From assembly GCA_013397795.1 (NCBI GenBank), contig VZTJ01003574.1, positions 1,207,345 to 1,271,344 of the forward strand: a DNA stretch of 64,000 nucleotides, in the 5' to 3' direction. Under the pieces are notes generated by a model. The model searched no databases, had not been told where the DNA came from, and saw nothing but the letters and a program-made list of their open reading frames with translations. Shown here one piece after another: positions 10,713 through 22,438 of this stretch. Position 1 is the first letter of the stretch. The number at the start of each line of letters is the position of its first letter. This stretch comes from Orthonyx spaldingii. Its lineage: Eukaryota > Chordata > Aves > Passeriformes > Orthonychidae. A program made the position numbers and the translations under genes.

Positions 10713-11375
10713 CTACATATTCACTTTTCTGGCCAATTCTGGACTAGCATGCCCTAGCACAAGTCTACCAATGCCTGGTATGTTATGTTGCTGAATTTTG
10801 GTCAGCGAGAGTTTGCAGATGAGGCCAGAAAAAACAAGCCCATGCTCTGAAATAAGGCAATCCCACAGACTGCCAGATTCGCAAGGGCTGATGCGATGGG
10901 GCCTGGGGCACTGAGGTGACTCTAGGAAACCAAGACCTCGGTGATCTGGAGTCACAAATCCCAAATCAATAGCCACATTTGGCCTGCCTGAACCTCCCTG
11001 ATGTGTGAGTGGATCCAGCACTCTCTGCCCTGGCTGGTCACTCCCTGCTGTGTGCCGGTACTGAGGGACTCGCACAAGGTGTGGAGCATCCTCATCTCCC
11101 ACTGCAGCCACAGAGCCGTGGTCACTCCCCATCCAGGGCCAGGCCTTGGCTGCCTCCTCCTGAGCTGCCAGCAGCTCTGCTCGAGCAGGGTGGGTGCTCT
11201 GGAGCAGCTTTATAGCTGATGCATTGTATTTGCATAGGCCATTGTCATTCCCGGCGCGGCTCCTTGCAGCTGGCATCCTGACTGGAGAAATATCTTCTTT
11301 AAGGAGAAGCATGAACGACGCAGCTAAGGATAAAAATAACAATAATTTTGCTAGATGAAACTTCATGTTAAGCAC
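10713..11375 (-). CDS. Putative open frame with signal-anchor-like N terminus
   Basis: This is a 220-codon minus-strand frame, longest in the window, ending in TAG. Its second in-frame Met starts MKFHLAKLLLFLSLAASFML, a basic start followed by a hydrophobic run, as in a signal peptide or type II membrane anchor. An Ala-, Arg- and Gly-rich region follows. G is very frequent at codon position 1 over the first 130 codons and less so at positions 3 and 2, which favours coding there. The C-terminal third looks less protein-like (Cys, Pro and Leu rich). No good donor (GTRAGT) lies in frame, no domain is seen, and no homologue is recalled. It could be a first exon running on into its intron, a lineage-specific gene, or chance in a GC-richer patch. 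It sits between the 9.9-kb and 13.9-kb exon-like blocks on the same strand, but a start codon here does not fit as an internal exon. Confidence 0.25.
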   Translation of the reverse strand: MLNMKFHLAKLLLFLSLAASFMLLLKEDISPVRMPAARSRAGNDNGLCKYNASAIKLLQSTHPARAELLAAQEEAAKAWPWMGSDHGSVAAVGDEDAPHLVRVPQYRHTAGSDQPGQRVLDPLTHQGGSGRPNVAIDLGFVTPDHRGLGFLESPQCPRPHRISPCESGSLWDCLISEHGLVFSGLICKLSLTKIQQHNIPGIGRLVLGHASPELARKVNM

Positions 11376-13902
11376 TTAAAAAGCCATAAAAAGTCAATTT
11401 TCTTTCTTTCATTATTTCGCTTATTCCATTTTTGAAATTAAAAAAAAAAAAAGGGGAGGCAAAAAAAAACCGGGGAAAAAAGAAGTTTTCGAGTTACAAA
11501 GATGTCTGTTTTTCTCATCAGCACCCAATGTCTTCATCATCTCTCACCTCTCTCTCCTCAATGCCCCCCAACCCTACTTATGTCCCACTCCCTGTGAACA
11601 TGAAAATAGCCATTGTCAGGCAGGGCTGGCGCTTCCTGGCGTGAGGAATGGAAGGGAAAGGAGCACTGATAAGTCCTGAGTGCTCGCTGTCTCTTTCAGC
11701 ACACAAGCAGCTTTTCAGAGAAAACGAAAAGATAAAGCCAGAAATTACTGCTCTTGCACAATATATGCCAAATTCATAAGAGCAGCATTTAACACTTAAT
11801 CAAAATGGTTTGACAATGTAAAAATTAGGTTTTCAAATGTCATTAGTGCCTTATAATAGGTTCAATTTATATCACTCCCATCCTTGGTTTTTTTTCATAT
11901 CTGCTAATTGTTTTTATTAATTTCTTTCATTTTTTACACTGTTGTCTTGTTGGTTTTAATTTTTAATTATCATAAGACTTTTTCTTTTACCTTGTTAATT
12001 GGTTTAGATTTGAAAAGACTGGTTCTGTCATTCTTTTTCTTCAAGGGCAACTACAAGAGATTTTTATGCAGGTTCTTTTCCATTGGTAGGCTCTCTCCTG
12101 GGCTAATTTGGGAAAAAAAGCACTTGCTTTTAGGGCAGTCTAAGCACCTTTTTTGTACTGTAATTCACAGAAATGCTCCCTTATATTGACCTGTAAATTT
12201 CCTTCTACACTGGCATGCAGGATTCGTTTGATATTGGCATAGAAATTGTACCTCTGTTCTACAGTTGATATGCAGACTCTTTTCTGTTTGGAAAAAGATG
12301 AAAGCTCTCTTCTGCTCTGGCTTGTAAGGCCTTTTCTGTGTGGGCTCTCCTTTCTGTCACCCATCGAACACAGGCACAGACACCGTTTCTTTTCTCTTTC
12401 CATGTACAAGAATGTTCCAAGTCTTGGTTATCACAGGGCTGCAAGATGTCATTTGCATGGAGATGTATATTGGCATCTTGTTGGGTTTTTTTTCTGGCAG
12501 TATAAATGGAAATGGTTCAAGTAATTCCACTGGCATTTTGTGGGGCAGAAAACCATTTTGGGAATGGACATTTTTTAGGAAAATGCTGACACTTGCTTGG
12601 TTGTATTTGGCAAAGAAATGTACTTTGGGTCTTCAGGGGGAAAGCTAAAAAAGTGAAAACAAAAAATCTAGGCAAAAAAATGGAAAACAATAATTCTCCA
12701 ACACCTTTTACATGATGAAGAAACACTTGTGGGAGCTCACCCCAGGGTGACTTCTGGCTCCTGAAGGAAACCAAAGCTGTTAAACATGGAAACTTTGGAA
12801 TCTCTTTCCCATTATGAGCAAGAGTGGGTTGTGGCTTTGCACCAATAAAACTGCCTTACTTTGGCACCACAGGGACACATGGAAGTTTATTCTTACTCTC
12901 GCATTCAGTTCAGTCCTACTGACTGGAAGATCCTGCCTTCACCTTCCTGCTGGCTCTCCTGCCCCCTGAGTGCTCTGCAAGGCCTTTCAGTGGGCTAATG
13001 GGGCAGGAAACCCTTCACTTAGACAGAGACCATCTTAGTAAAGAAGAGAGTCCTGGTTTTCTTCAAAGAAATTGTACTGGCAGAATTCCTCCTTGTTCTC
13101 TACCATTTGAGATGAGTTACAACTGCTGATGTCCAAAAGGATCTTTGCAGCAGGATCTCTTGTATGGCAACCTAAGTCCTCAGAGTCAAGCTGTGAAGCA
13201 TGAGCTGCATGGTAGTTTTAGTCACTTGGCCTTTAATGGTGTTTTAAATTCTTCCTGCTGGGCAGGCTTGTACTCTCATGTGCTGCCTAGAGGTCTACAC
13301 TGTCTACTTCTTCTCCTCCACCCACTGCAGTTTGTGTGTTTTACCCCTCAGCTTGTGATGCAAACACAAGTGCTTCTTCCTTCCTGCTGAGATTGGAGAT
13401 TCGTGTAAATGACACAGAGCAGATCTCAAATTAAACCTTCAGTGGCAGAGCTCATGGGCAGAGTCCTACCTGACAAAATGCCAACATGCTGCCTGGCCCT
13501 GGGAGACTTCTCAGCCTGTGTACTGTTCTGCTGGCCCCAGGCAGCTTTCTGCTCTGTGATGGACAGGCATGGCTTCATCAAGGCTTCTCCAGAGCCTTAA
13601 ATCAGGAACAATACAACCTGTACCCGTGAGATGCCAAGAACCTACACAGATGCCTGAGAAGAGGAAGGCCTTTTACTCGGCCCCCTCTATATTTAGCAGC
13701 ATTCCCAGGCAGTGTTTCTAAAATTACCAGCTGCAGTAATGTGATTCATACCCCCATCACCGCCAGCAGTGGATAAGAAGAGTGTAAATGACATGCAGGA
13801 GAAAAATCATGAGCAGTACAGCCCAAATCAGGACTGCAATGGTTTAGTCTCTGGTGCTTGTGTTGACATCTTTCGGGGAGGCTTTCAGGGAGAAGCAGTT
13901 AC
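11376..13902. other. AT-rich gene-free stretch
   Basis: T-rich and A-rich low-complexity sequence at 11880-12120, then unique sequence. A 60-nt minus block (12050-11991) has an acceptor CTCTTGTAG, a donor AAG|GTAAAA and no stop in phase 0, but it is too short to weigh. No interspersed repeat was recognised. Confidence 0.4.
11440..11469. repeat. A-rich simple tract
   Basis: A13 followed by GGGGAGGC and A9 on the plus strand. Confidence 0.85.
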
Positions 13903-13952
13903 CGATCTCAGAATCTGTTTTCTCTCACAGCAGTAGGTGGGAACGTCCCAAG
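13903..13952 (-). CDS. Very weak candidate exon (50 nt)
   Basis: The minus strand has one of the best acceptors in the window, CCTTTTCTCTTGCAG, then 50 nt to a donor TCG|GTAACT. Only one frame is open, entering in phase 1 and leaving in phase 0, and it reads WDVPTYCCERKQILRS. It is too short to judge. It is listed because strand and entry phase agree with the blocks at 9.8 and 9.1 kb. Confidence 0.15.
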
Positions 13953-14329
13953 CTGCAAGAGAAAAGGCTTGAGATTGTTTTCAAACCATGTTTTTGGGCA
14001 AGTCTGGTACAATGAATAAAGACAAAAGATGTGCACAAATTGTTTTTGCAGGGACACTGTGCTGCTTGGGATGTGAATGCTGTCACTAGAGCAGGGCCTC
14101 TGCTATCTAAGAAGGGTCTCCATCTGTAGCAAATCAACAGCAGACAGGAAAAGCATCTGTATCAGCTGTGGGAGGCCATTCCTGAGATGGAAAGAACGAA
14201 TGTTGTGATGGTTGTCATAGACTGCCCTGAACCAGTCTGGAAAGAGGCATTACTGTGGAATCTGTCCAAGAGCTGGAGCTGTTACGGTAAATACCATAAG
14301 CATCTAAATCTTTTAGGAGGTTCAGTCTG
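13953..14329. other. No supported feature
   Basis: Unique sequence. A minus frame after an acceptor at 14236 was considered and rejected (see rejected list). Confidence 0.4.
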
Positions 14330-14530
14330 CATATCTGAGCCATTATGGGATATTAACTAAAATGCTCATTTGAAAAATTACCCTGTGAGCCACTACAATG
14401 TAGCAGAGGAGCTGTTTCGCTCAGATAAATAATAATTGAAAACTGAGGCAGAAACCTGCAGCCATATCTGCCTGTGTTGTGATCTTGTCAAATCTCATCA
14501 CCTAATTACGAACAGGCCTTGCTGGGCCAA
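14330..14530. other. Candidate conserved non-coding block
   Basis: Stretches such as GCCATTATGGGATATTAAC, AATGCTCATTTGAAAAATTA, AGATAAATAATAATTG and CACCTAATTACG have homeodomain-type cores, without repeat similarity or an open frame. Composition-based guess only. Confidence 0.2.
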
Positions 14531-15445
14531 GGAAGAGAGACCTGCAGGAGAGGCAGAGCCTGAGAAAACAGTATTTATTATTCTGAGGGAAAGCTCTTCT
14601 TTCAGAGATGGTGCTGAATGAATCCCTCAACAAAATTAAAAGGATCTGTGCTTCTTGCAATGCTTAAAAAGAAATTTAAGTGCTGATATTCTTAATTACT
14701 ATTCCCCCTAAAGATCCTTGGGCCATGATGAGTCATTTATTCTGTTTGTCCTGATCACTTTAATATTTAAGAATTCCTTTCCACCACTCTGAAACATCCC
14801 TCCTTCATCTCATCTGTACAACAACTTCAAAGCAAAAGTGGGCTTTTCTCGTCTTCATACTTCCACGTAGATTCCCCTGTGTTTTCAGATAGCTGTTCCA
14901 CAGCCAGGGAGTGATGGTTATTGCCACACATATTGGAAAAGCACGTTTGCACCCTTTGGGATGAAAGCACATATGTTTACGATAAGAAATTATGTCACTG
15001 TTATTGTCTCCCATTGTGACAAGTTGTTAAAGACTAGAAATGAGGGCAGTAATGCCATTAGCTAGAGGAAGGAGGTGTTGAAGATATGTAGAACTCTAAC
15101 ACATGCTGCAGACTAATTTTCCAGCTGAATTGCTCTTTGGCAGTTTGTTTTGGTGACCAGTATAAGTTCATATTCATCCACTGTTGCAATGGCCACAGGC
15201 AGTACAGAGACAGAAGGAAATCCTCTCTGTGCACTATACAAACATCTTAAAAAAACTTCAAACCAAGATAAATATCCACAAAATGCTGCATAAGCCATGC
15301 ACACAGGAAAGTGTCATTCCAATGGGTGGCAGCAGAGCCAGGCAACATTTACATTTCTTTAGCATTTCGATAAAAGTTAGATAATAGAGAAGTCATAAGA
15401 AGACAATGGCCTCCATTTCCTTTAACACAGGTGAAGAATATGAGA
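14531..15445. other. No feature seen
   Basis: Unique sequence. The 69-codon minus frame at 15014-14805 lacks splice sites and a domain. Confidence 0.4.
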
Positions 15446-15640
15446 CTAATGGAAAAGGAGCTGAGTTTTTAATGTGAGGGGTTGAAACACAGCAACCCAA
15501 TAATCTGCACTCTCCCCTTCTCTCAGTAACATGTACAATCTATGTATAGTTTCCTTCATGATATTTCTTGTATTCAGATAATTTTCATTATCTTCACAGA
15601 AATACCACATATTTCCTTTAGGGATTTTATTAATTTCCAC
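15446..15640 (-). other. Open frame of uncertain meaning
   Basis: A 64-codon minus frame contains NMWYFCEDNENYLNTRN and LLREGESADYWVAVFQP, a balanced acidic and hydrophobic composition. It has no ATG at the given start, no donor before its TAG and no recognised family. Kept only as a region to test for homology. Confidence 0.12.
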
Positions 15641-15779
15641 CCATCCTCTTCAGCTCCACACTGGGTAGCATCCAGAGAAGGCAATGGGAGCCCCAGCACG
15701 ACTAGAACAGTGAAAGGGTTAACAACTCCTTCCCAGTGTTGGGGATAGGGGACATAATTTTAAAATCAAAGAGAAATAC

Positions 15780-15900
15780 AGTTATGAAGCAATTTTATTC
15801 TCTATTAACCCAATCAATGGAAGGTTCCCATAAGCCATTACCAGGGATTTCAAATGCCAAAGATGTCGCGAGGGGTTAAATAAAGATGTTTCTTTGTTCA
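15780..15900. other. Candidate conserved non-coding block
   Basis: The text has TTTATTCTCTATTAACCCAA, CCATAAGCCATTACC and AAAGATGTCGCGAGGG without repeat or coding character. It is followed directly by a polypurine tract. Confidence 0.18.
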
Positions 15901-15916
15901 TTAGTACTGACAGCTC

Positions 15917-15968
15917 AGGGAAAGAGAAGGAAGGAGGGAAGAAGGGGGAGGGATAGAGGAAAAGGAAA
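15917..15968 (+). repeat. Polypurine tract, 52 nt with one interruption
   Basis: Only A and G occur on the plus strand except for a single T at 15954. Tracts of this kind can form triplex (H-DNA) in vitro; any role here is inference. Confidence 0.85.
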
Positions 15969-17085
15969 TTCAGGTTTGGGATACAAGGAGAGAAGAAATT
16001 ACCTATCAACATGCAAATGGTATAAAATTCCTGTAGAGATATTACAGGATGTACTAAGGCAATGTATTAAGTCATGCATTAGGGACAGGAAATTACGTGG
16101 GCCAATATTCCAGGCCTCATCCTGCTCAGTGGTGAGCCTGGAGGTGACTTTGGAATATCAAATCCAGGTTTACACAGTGTGAACAATGGTGATGAAGGGA
16201 TAACTGTGCCCATGCTTGTGACCCACAAAACAGTTGAACCTCCAGCAAACATCAGTTCACACAGCAGTGATCAGCACTGAATCTTCTCTTCCCTCTAGGA
16301 GAGGGGCAGAGCTGATGCAGGAAAAACACCTCTCCGAGGGACTCTTGACAGCCTTTCTCACTACCATATGTAGGCCTAAACAATATTATCTAGCAATTTT
16401 TAAGTCTTAAGATTCACACACAATGGCAGCAGCAGTCAACAAAAAATAACTCATTTATAAAAGGAAGTTCAATTGCATCATCCATCTTCAGTAAAAATTC
16501 AATATCTCCCAATACAAGTTGTTTTGATTTAATGAATGGGGAAATCATCCCTTTCCTACTTCCTAGCATGCTTATTTCTGCAAATGAATCCTGCATCATT
16601 GGAAAGCAGACAGAGTAATGTTAGCAGAATTGCTGGGAACTGCTTCTAACATACCCTGGAAAAGTATCCTCATGGGAGGAGGAAGGAAGTGTGAGCAACC
16701 CCCTGTTCTTCCACAAGGTGTGGGGTGCTCTGCTTGCAATCTGCCTCTGGCTTTCAGCTCTAAACTGGAAATTTAGATCATATTTCTTTTTATCACAAAG
16801 GGGAGACTCAGCAGAGTTTCCACTGTGGAAAAAGGCTAGAGGTGTGTAAGGGCTCTGTAGCTGGCAGAGGAGCTGGGAGGAAGCACAGAGTGATGTTGTG
16901 GTGAATAGGATGTGGCCAGTTCTTGGAGAGACCTCTCACTTCTCATCTTCCAGAGTTTTTGATGAAACTGATGTAGCTCTGCCTAAGGAGATAAGACTTC
17001 CCCTTGGTCATCTGGGTGTGTTTAATTTTTATGGAAATCTCCCTTTTCCCTCCTGAATTCTTTAATTTCATACTAATGTAGTCTC
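15969..17085. other. No feature seen
   Basis: Unique sequence with no open frame worth reporting and no recognised repeat. Confidence 0.45.
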
Positions 17086-17250
17086 CCTGTGCTGTTTACT
17101 AACCACATACAGGCAGCTATTCCCTCTGCTTGCTCAGGACATTAATAAAATGCCTGCCCACCCATGCAGCCAAACACAAAGGGGGCTGCTAATGACATCT
17201 TTCTTTTGAAGTGAAATCCCAAAGCTTTCATTTGGTTCGTGTTGCTCCCT
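17086..17250. other. Candidate conserved non-coding block
   Basis: Contains GGACATTAATAAAATGCC, CAAACACAAAGGGGGC and GCTAATGACATC, a mixture of homeobox-, forkhead- and TCF-like cores, free of repeats and frames. Judged only from texture. Confidence 0.2.
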
Positions 17251-18300
17251 GATAAAACTCTCCTGTTTCTGTCTCAATATGGGGCACTGTTATCTAGTCT
17301 CACTTGGGGGTGGCAGGAGCTCTGAGGCTGATCTGGGGAGTGCTCTGGTGAGGAGGAAAAGCCAGCAACCACAGCACCACCGAACCAGACGTCTCAAAGG
17401 GGACACATGACCACCATTATTCTTGAGGCAATAAGGAATGTGCATAGCAGATCAGAAAAGCGGGGAGACAGCCAACCCACAGATGTAGGGAACAGCTTGA
17501 ATATCCTAGGACGAACCTGCAAGATAAACTGGGGGGACAGGGATCCACAGACAAATCCTGGGCATTGCAGTGCAGCTTTGGGATGTGGCAGTATTATAGT
17601 AAATACAAAATTACTGTTTTCATTTCCGAGATAATGTGTTTATACAGACAGACAGATATACTTTACGAGAGAGACACAACTCAGAAAATCATATCCATAC
17701 ATTTTCACCTCAGATTCTGATGTGGTAGTCAGTTCTGCAACTATAAGGCATTTATGTTTCTCAGTATTGCATCTAAGCCTATAACACACTTGTTAAAATA
17801 TATGGAAAAGCAGCTACTTTGTGCCACTGGGGCAACCTGCTACAGAGGACACGCACACTGGGCTGTCTCTGACCTGGAGAACTTAATTTTGTACTTCTTG
17901 TTTCATTCTCTAAAGATTGTGAAATCCTTCTGGCTTTTCTTTGGCAAATGTAGAAACAGAAGAATGACATCAAGGCACGTAGTTGGGACCCACTTTTTTG
18001 TAAGACAGTGCTTTACAACACAAGATGTTGTTTGGTAGCATGTCTCCTTGGGAATTCCCTGGAAGAGAAGCAAAGATGGGGAACATACCCCTGCTGGTTG
18101 CATTTTCTTGGTATTCTACCACGGTCTCATTTGACTTCACAGTTTAATCCAAATAGACAGCAATCTTTAAGGGATTCTAATCCATTTTAACAGGAATTTG
18201 AACATCCACAGTGGGAAAACTTCAGTTTTCCATCATAAACACAAACTATGTCATTGCCAGATGAACCATGAAAAGCCTATTCTGGGAATAAGTTGAACAT
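17251..18300. other. No supported gene
   Basis: Includes a 75-codon plus frame (17407-17634) beginning MTTIILEAIRNVHSRSEKRG. It has no splice support or domain. The CAGACAGACAGATA run near 17646 is a minor simple repeat. Confidence 0.4.
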
Positions 18301-18346
18301 TTCAGGGATCTTAGAGGTCTTTTCCAACCTTACCAATTCTGTGATC
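18301..18346 (+). mobile_element. CR1 non-LTR retrotransposon, extreme 3' end
   Basis: GGGATCTTAGAGGTCTTTTC followed by CAACCTTACCAATTCTGTGATCC is the 3' terminus of avian CR1 (TAGAGGTCTTTTCCAACCT then ATTCTGTGATTC repeats), plus orientation. It is severely 5'-truncated, as usual for CR1; the sequence just upstream is too diverged to assign. Confidence 0.65.
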
Positions 18347-19599
18347 CAAAACATGCTTAATCTCCAGTGAAAAGTTATGTCTCCTTTTAAGAAGTCTTGA
18401 TGTTAAAGATTATTAATATAGTACAAATGTTTATGTAGTTGCTAGAGTTTGCAAAGAGGGGTTTATCAGCCCCACTCTGAGTCCTTTCTATTCCAAAGAC
18501 GCCCATGCTGTACTGTAAGGAACTGAGAACTGCTGTGAGCATCCTGGCCTGTGAACTCAGGAGTTCCTCGAAGCCTGCATCCATTCCCATCTCCTCACAG
18601 AGGCACTGCTCCTGCACCTCAGAGAGCCTCCTTGAACACAGGGGATGTGGGCTCTAATGGGATGGGAATGGGTTCTCCTCTCCTACCACCCTACCGTGGT
18701 TTCATTCTTCCCCTGCTGAGGCTGGGTGACATGTTTCCATTGAGTTCACTGATTCAGCAAGATCGAGCCCTTGGTCTTAAATAACTAAAGACTGCAAACT
18801 GAATATTGTAGCCATGGCAACAGCCAGCTCAACTTTAAACCCTCTGATATATAAAAAGGCAATTTTCTTTATTTTTTCTCCCTGCATTTTTATATTTCCA
18901 GAACTTACAATGGTAATAATGGCCTCAGGCCCTAACCTCCACCAGCCAGCCATTAACTTCATGGAAATGCCTTCTCCATCAGCCCCTATTGTCAACAGCC
19001 AGCACCATTGCACAGAAACCATAGGGTCTCACCGTACTAACACGACTGGACGTCTCAGCTGTGCCACAGCCCTTTGCAATCCTGCTGCAGACTTATTCCC
19101 TGATCATGACAAGTGAGCCAGGACTCCATTTAGAGAGGCTGCAGGACTCTGCGGTGCTCCTCACTTCCTCCTGGAAAATGGGGAACAAAACGTCTCTCAT
19201 CAGACTGATTGCCATTGTGTCCTGCACACATGAGCTCGTGGGTAGGTGCACATGTCTCTGCCCTGCCCCTCTGCCTTGCAGGCTCCATCCATCTTTCTCT
19301 GAGTGAAGCAGGAATACTTTCATGTCTCAGTTTTATTTGGTGTCCTGTTTGTGCCTCAGAAGCATTGTCAGTGCCATTGTGAAACCACTGGAAATAGTGG
19401 GAATAGTTCCTTGCTAATGCTGCTAAAGCACCTTTTGAATTTTAGGATTTTTTTTTTTACTCTTTCTTACATTCTTTCTGAAACTTTCCTTCAAGAGCTG
19501 GGGCTGGATTAACACAAATTAACTGTTCAGCATATGTAAGACACTGCTTACCTATTCATAACAAGAACAGAAGACCTCAATCCTGTGTGTAATTTTGTC
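18347..19599. other. No feature seen
   Basis: Unique sequence. Overlapping chance frames on both strands at 18777-19323. Confidence 0.45.
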
Positions 19600-19712
19600 C
19601 TTGATTTTGTATGTGGCCAGTGGTTAACTTTTGTGCCTCAGTTTCTCCTTCTGTTAAAAGGGAAAATGATACACTTCTATCTCCTCTAATGGTCATGAAA
19701 TTAATTTCCCTG
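19600..19712 (+). mobile_element. MIR-type SINE, core region
   Basis: GTGGCCAGTGGTTAACTTTT, GTGCCTCAGTTTCTCCTTC and TGTTAAAAGGGAAAATGATA run collinearly with the MIR consensus (CACTTAACCTCTCTGTGCCTC, CAGTTTCCTCATCTG, TAAAATGGGGATAATA). The tRNA-like head is not recognisable. Confidence 0.7.
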
Positions 19713-22302
19713 TAATGTGTGTATAGTGTGTAGAGATGGCAGGATGAATGGCAATGGTAGCAGCTATTATTATATATCACTTTCAGCAGATGGCAATTTC
19801 TACAGTAGGTTAAATTCTGGCCCAAAAAGTACTTGACTGTGTCTCTTTAAGGTCACAAGCTATTATGAGTTGAAGACTAAAATGCTTTGTATATGATCAT
19901 GAATAAATGAATTGAGTATCTCTGCACAGCAATGTGGGATATGGAAACGATGCTGAATATCATCAGCCTGAACTATCAACATCCATCAGCTTTCCCCTTG
20001 CTCATCTCTCAGCTGTCGCAATATGAAACCCACTTTCCCCCGAGATTTCAAACAACTGGGGCTAAACAGCAAAAAAAACATTCGGTGACTAAATTTGCCA
20101 GAGAAGGTCTCAGTCACGAATGACTAAAAACAAAATTATAGAGCAATCTCAGCTGACTGAGAGCAGAATGAAATGTGATTCATTTTCATCCACCCGGACT
20201 GCAGGGAAAAAAAAGACTGGATTAACCCCTTCTCTGCTAGCAATGCCCATGCTCCCTTGGCTGATGCACATGTGGTTTGCATTCCTCAGATATTAGGTCT
20301 TCTGCTTGTTTTGTAGGGGAACTCATGGCTTTTATTACCCAGGTGGACCAGACCAGTACGAGGACTGTGCTAAAAAAATTAGCATGATATACTTTGATAT
20401 CATATTCAGTTTATAGGAACATAACCATAGACCCCACTGGCCTCTACCAAGCAAGACATGACTGCCTGCCCCCAAAAAAACTTGTAGTCTGAGGATGAAA
20501 GACAAAATCTGGACAATGAGAAGTGGTGGTGGGATAAAACATTTGTCAGCAAGGCAGTCAAAAGTGTCAGCACTGCATCACCTCGCAGGAGATAAGGAAT
20601 TGTAAGTGGGGAACAGAGGTGGATAATGCCATGGCTTTCTGAATGCCTACGCAAGGGATTCCTCACACACAAAGAGCAGCAGAGGAGAAAACACGGAGAT
20701 GGAAGTCTGGAAGTTCCACTAGGAGACGATGGAGCCTGGTCTCATGGGTGGATGCTTTGGGCAGAAGCTGTTGTTGCAGGCTTTCTCATCCAGTCTGCAC
20801 TCATAAGCTTGGGGATAACCACTGCACTCAGCTGGAGGCCTGAGCTGTGCTGCACCCTGGAGTCAAGCTCCCCAGGCAGTTTCTGACCCTTCTTGAAAGG
20901 GGGCAGGTGAGACACTACTGGAGTTGAGTTACTCCCATGACAAACAGGAGCATCTGAAGGCTCTGCTGAGGTTGGTCATATCCACCAGGCCGTTCTGTGT
21001 TTTGGCTAATCACCTGCTCAAATAAATAAATTAAAAGCGTGTTCTGCCCTTAGCCCAGAAAAACTGTTTAAAGAAAGACATCAAAGTAAAGAAAATTGCA
21101 TTTTTATCAGTCAACATCACAGATGATCTTTCCTTCAGCATTTTCTCTACACTTTTCCTAGAAGCAGTGTAGATAAAGTAACAAGTCAAGCAAAGGTTCT
21201 GAAAGGTCATATAGTGATCTCTCTGGCAACAGAAGCCAAGGACCTGTCCATAAGTCAGCCTCCCTGAGGAAGCATTGTTCCTGAGGTCAGAGACTGACCT
21301 AGGATAGGACAATTTGGGCAAGGGTTGCTTCTTGGCTGTCTGATACCCTTCACATCAGCACTGCACTGTAAATCTCTGTATAACCACAGCAGCAGTCATG
21401 ATACAGCAAGTCAAGCTAATGGATGATGAATGTGATACTCAGAGCGAAGTGGTAGCACAGGTGAAGTGCTGGAGCAAGAGCAATTTACTCAGAGCTGTAC
21501 AAATGCTGGATAGAAGGCAGACTTTCCCTGCCATCTTTTGAGAACACTAGATAGAAAGCTCCCTAAACAACTACCAGATTAAATCAAGAGGTCAAGCCAT
21601 GGGCAGGTTGACAAAGAAGGAACTTTGTGATTCAACAGCTTGTACAGGGCACAGGAATGGTCCAAGGCAGGTTTGGCTGATGCCAAATGCTTTCTGCTTT
21701 ATGCACACTGTGGTACAACTCACATGCTTGATTTGGTTTCCTTCCATAAATGGAAAAAAAAAATCTCATGAACCTTAAAAAACTTGTTTTAAAATCATTC
21801 AGCTTTACCACTTATTTAATAAATCTATAGTTTATGGTCAGTTTAGTCATATGACTGTGCTTTTCAAACAACATCAGCAAAACCCTTAAGTTCAGTGAGC
21901 AACAGGGGGGGAAAAAAAGATGAAAATACCAAAATTGTAGGTGTTTGGGTTTGCTGGGTGTTATAGAGAAAAGAAAGCTCTGTTAGTATGGGAAGGTCAG
22001 GGTCTACCTGGGCCAAACACAGCATCTCAGCAGGGCTATGACTCTCACTGGAATTACCATTGCTGCACTGCTTCCCCTCTGTAAAACTGGCTTACACAGA
22101 GCTGGCTCAAGTTTTGTGGCTTGGCATGGTGGAGCTGCATAAAGAAATATCCAAAGGTTCCCACACCGCATTTCTAGCTTGAAATTTGTCCCCTCACCTC
22201 TCTTTTAAGCCAGCTTCTTGTGTTGATTAGATCTAATGAAAAAGATTTGCTTTCTTTTATGGTTAGCAAAACACCAACATGCCTGTAACTAAATAATAGT
22301 AA
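19713..22302. other. Gene-free stretch
   Basis: Unique sequence with a short inverted repeat at 20384-20403. No exon with coherent splice phase and no interspersed repeat was identified. Confidence 0.45.
20384..20403. repeat. 7-bp inverted repeat
   Basis: ATGATAT and ATATCAT flank a 6-nt spacer; AT-rich, likely trivial. Confidence 0.6.
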
Positions 22303-22438
22303 TTGGCCAAATCCTTACATGGATAAAACGGCTCCTGAACACCACAATGGTTAGCTTGTTCTCTGATATAGCCAAACAAATCCATTATCTTCAATGGAGC
22401 AGCACTTGTATGATGGAGGGAAAAAAAGAAATTTGGCC
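22303..22438. repeat. Ancient palindromic amniote repeat
   Basis: It begins TTGGCCAAATCCTTAC and ends AGAAATTTGGCC, giving perfect 8-bp terminal arms (GGCCAAAT and ATTTGGCC). Inside lies CTTCAATGGAG. This matches the plan of hairpin-like repeats seen in turtles and crocodilians (GGCCAAATTCTG, then TGAAGTCAATGGAG, then AGAATTTGGCC). Family name not assigned. Confidence 0.5.

Noticed and set aside
12731..12760. Minus-strand 20-nt micro-exon between CCTTCAG and GTGAGC
   Set aside because: Too short to distinguish from chance without transcript data.
14103..14236. Minus-strand frame of 43 codons after acceptor CCTCTTTCCAG, beginning WFRAVYDNHHN and ending in TAG
   Set aside because: First-position G bias is weak and no donor precedes the stop. 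Its phase would make it a second terminal exon upstream of the better 9-kb one.
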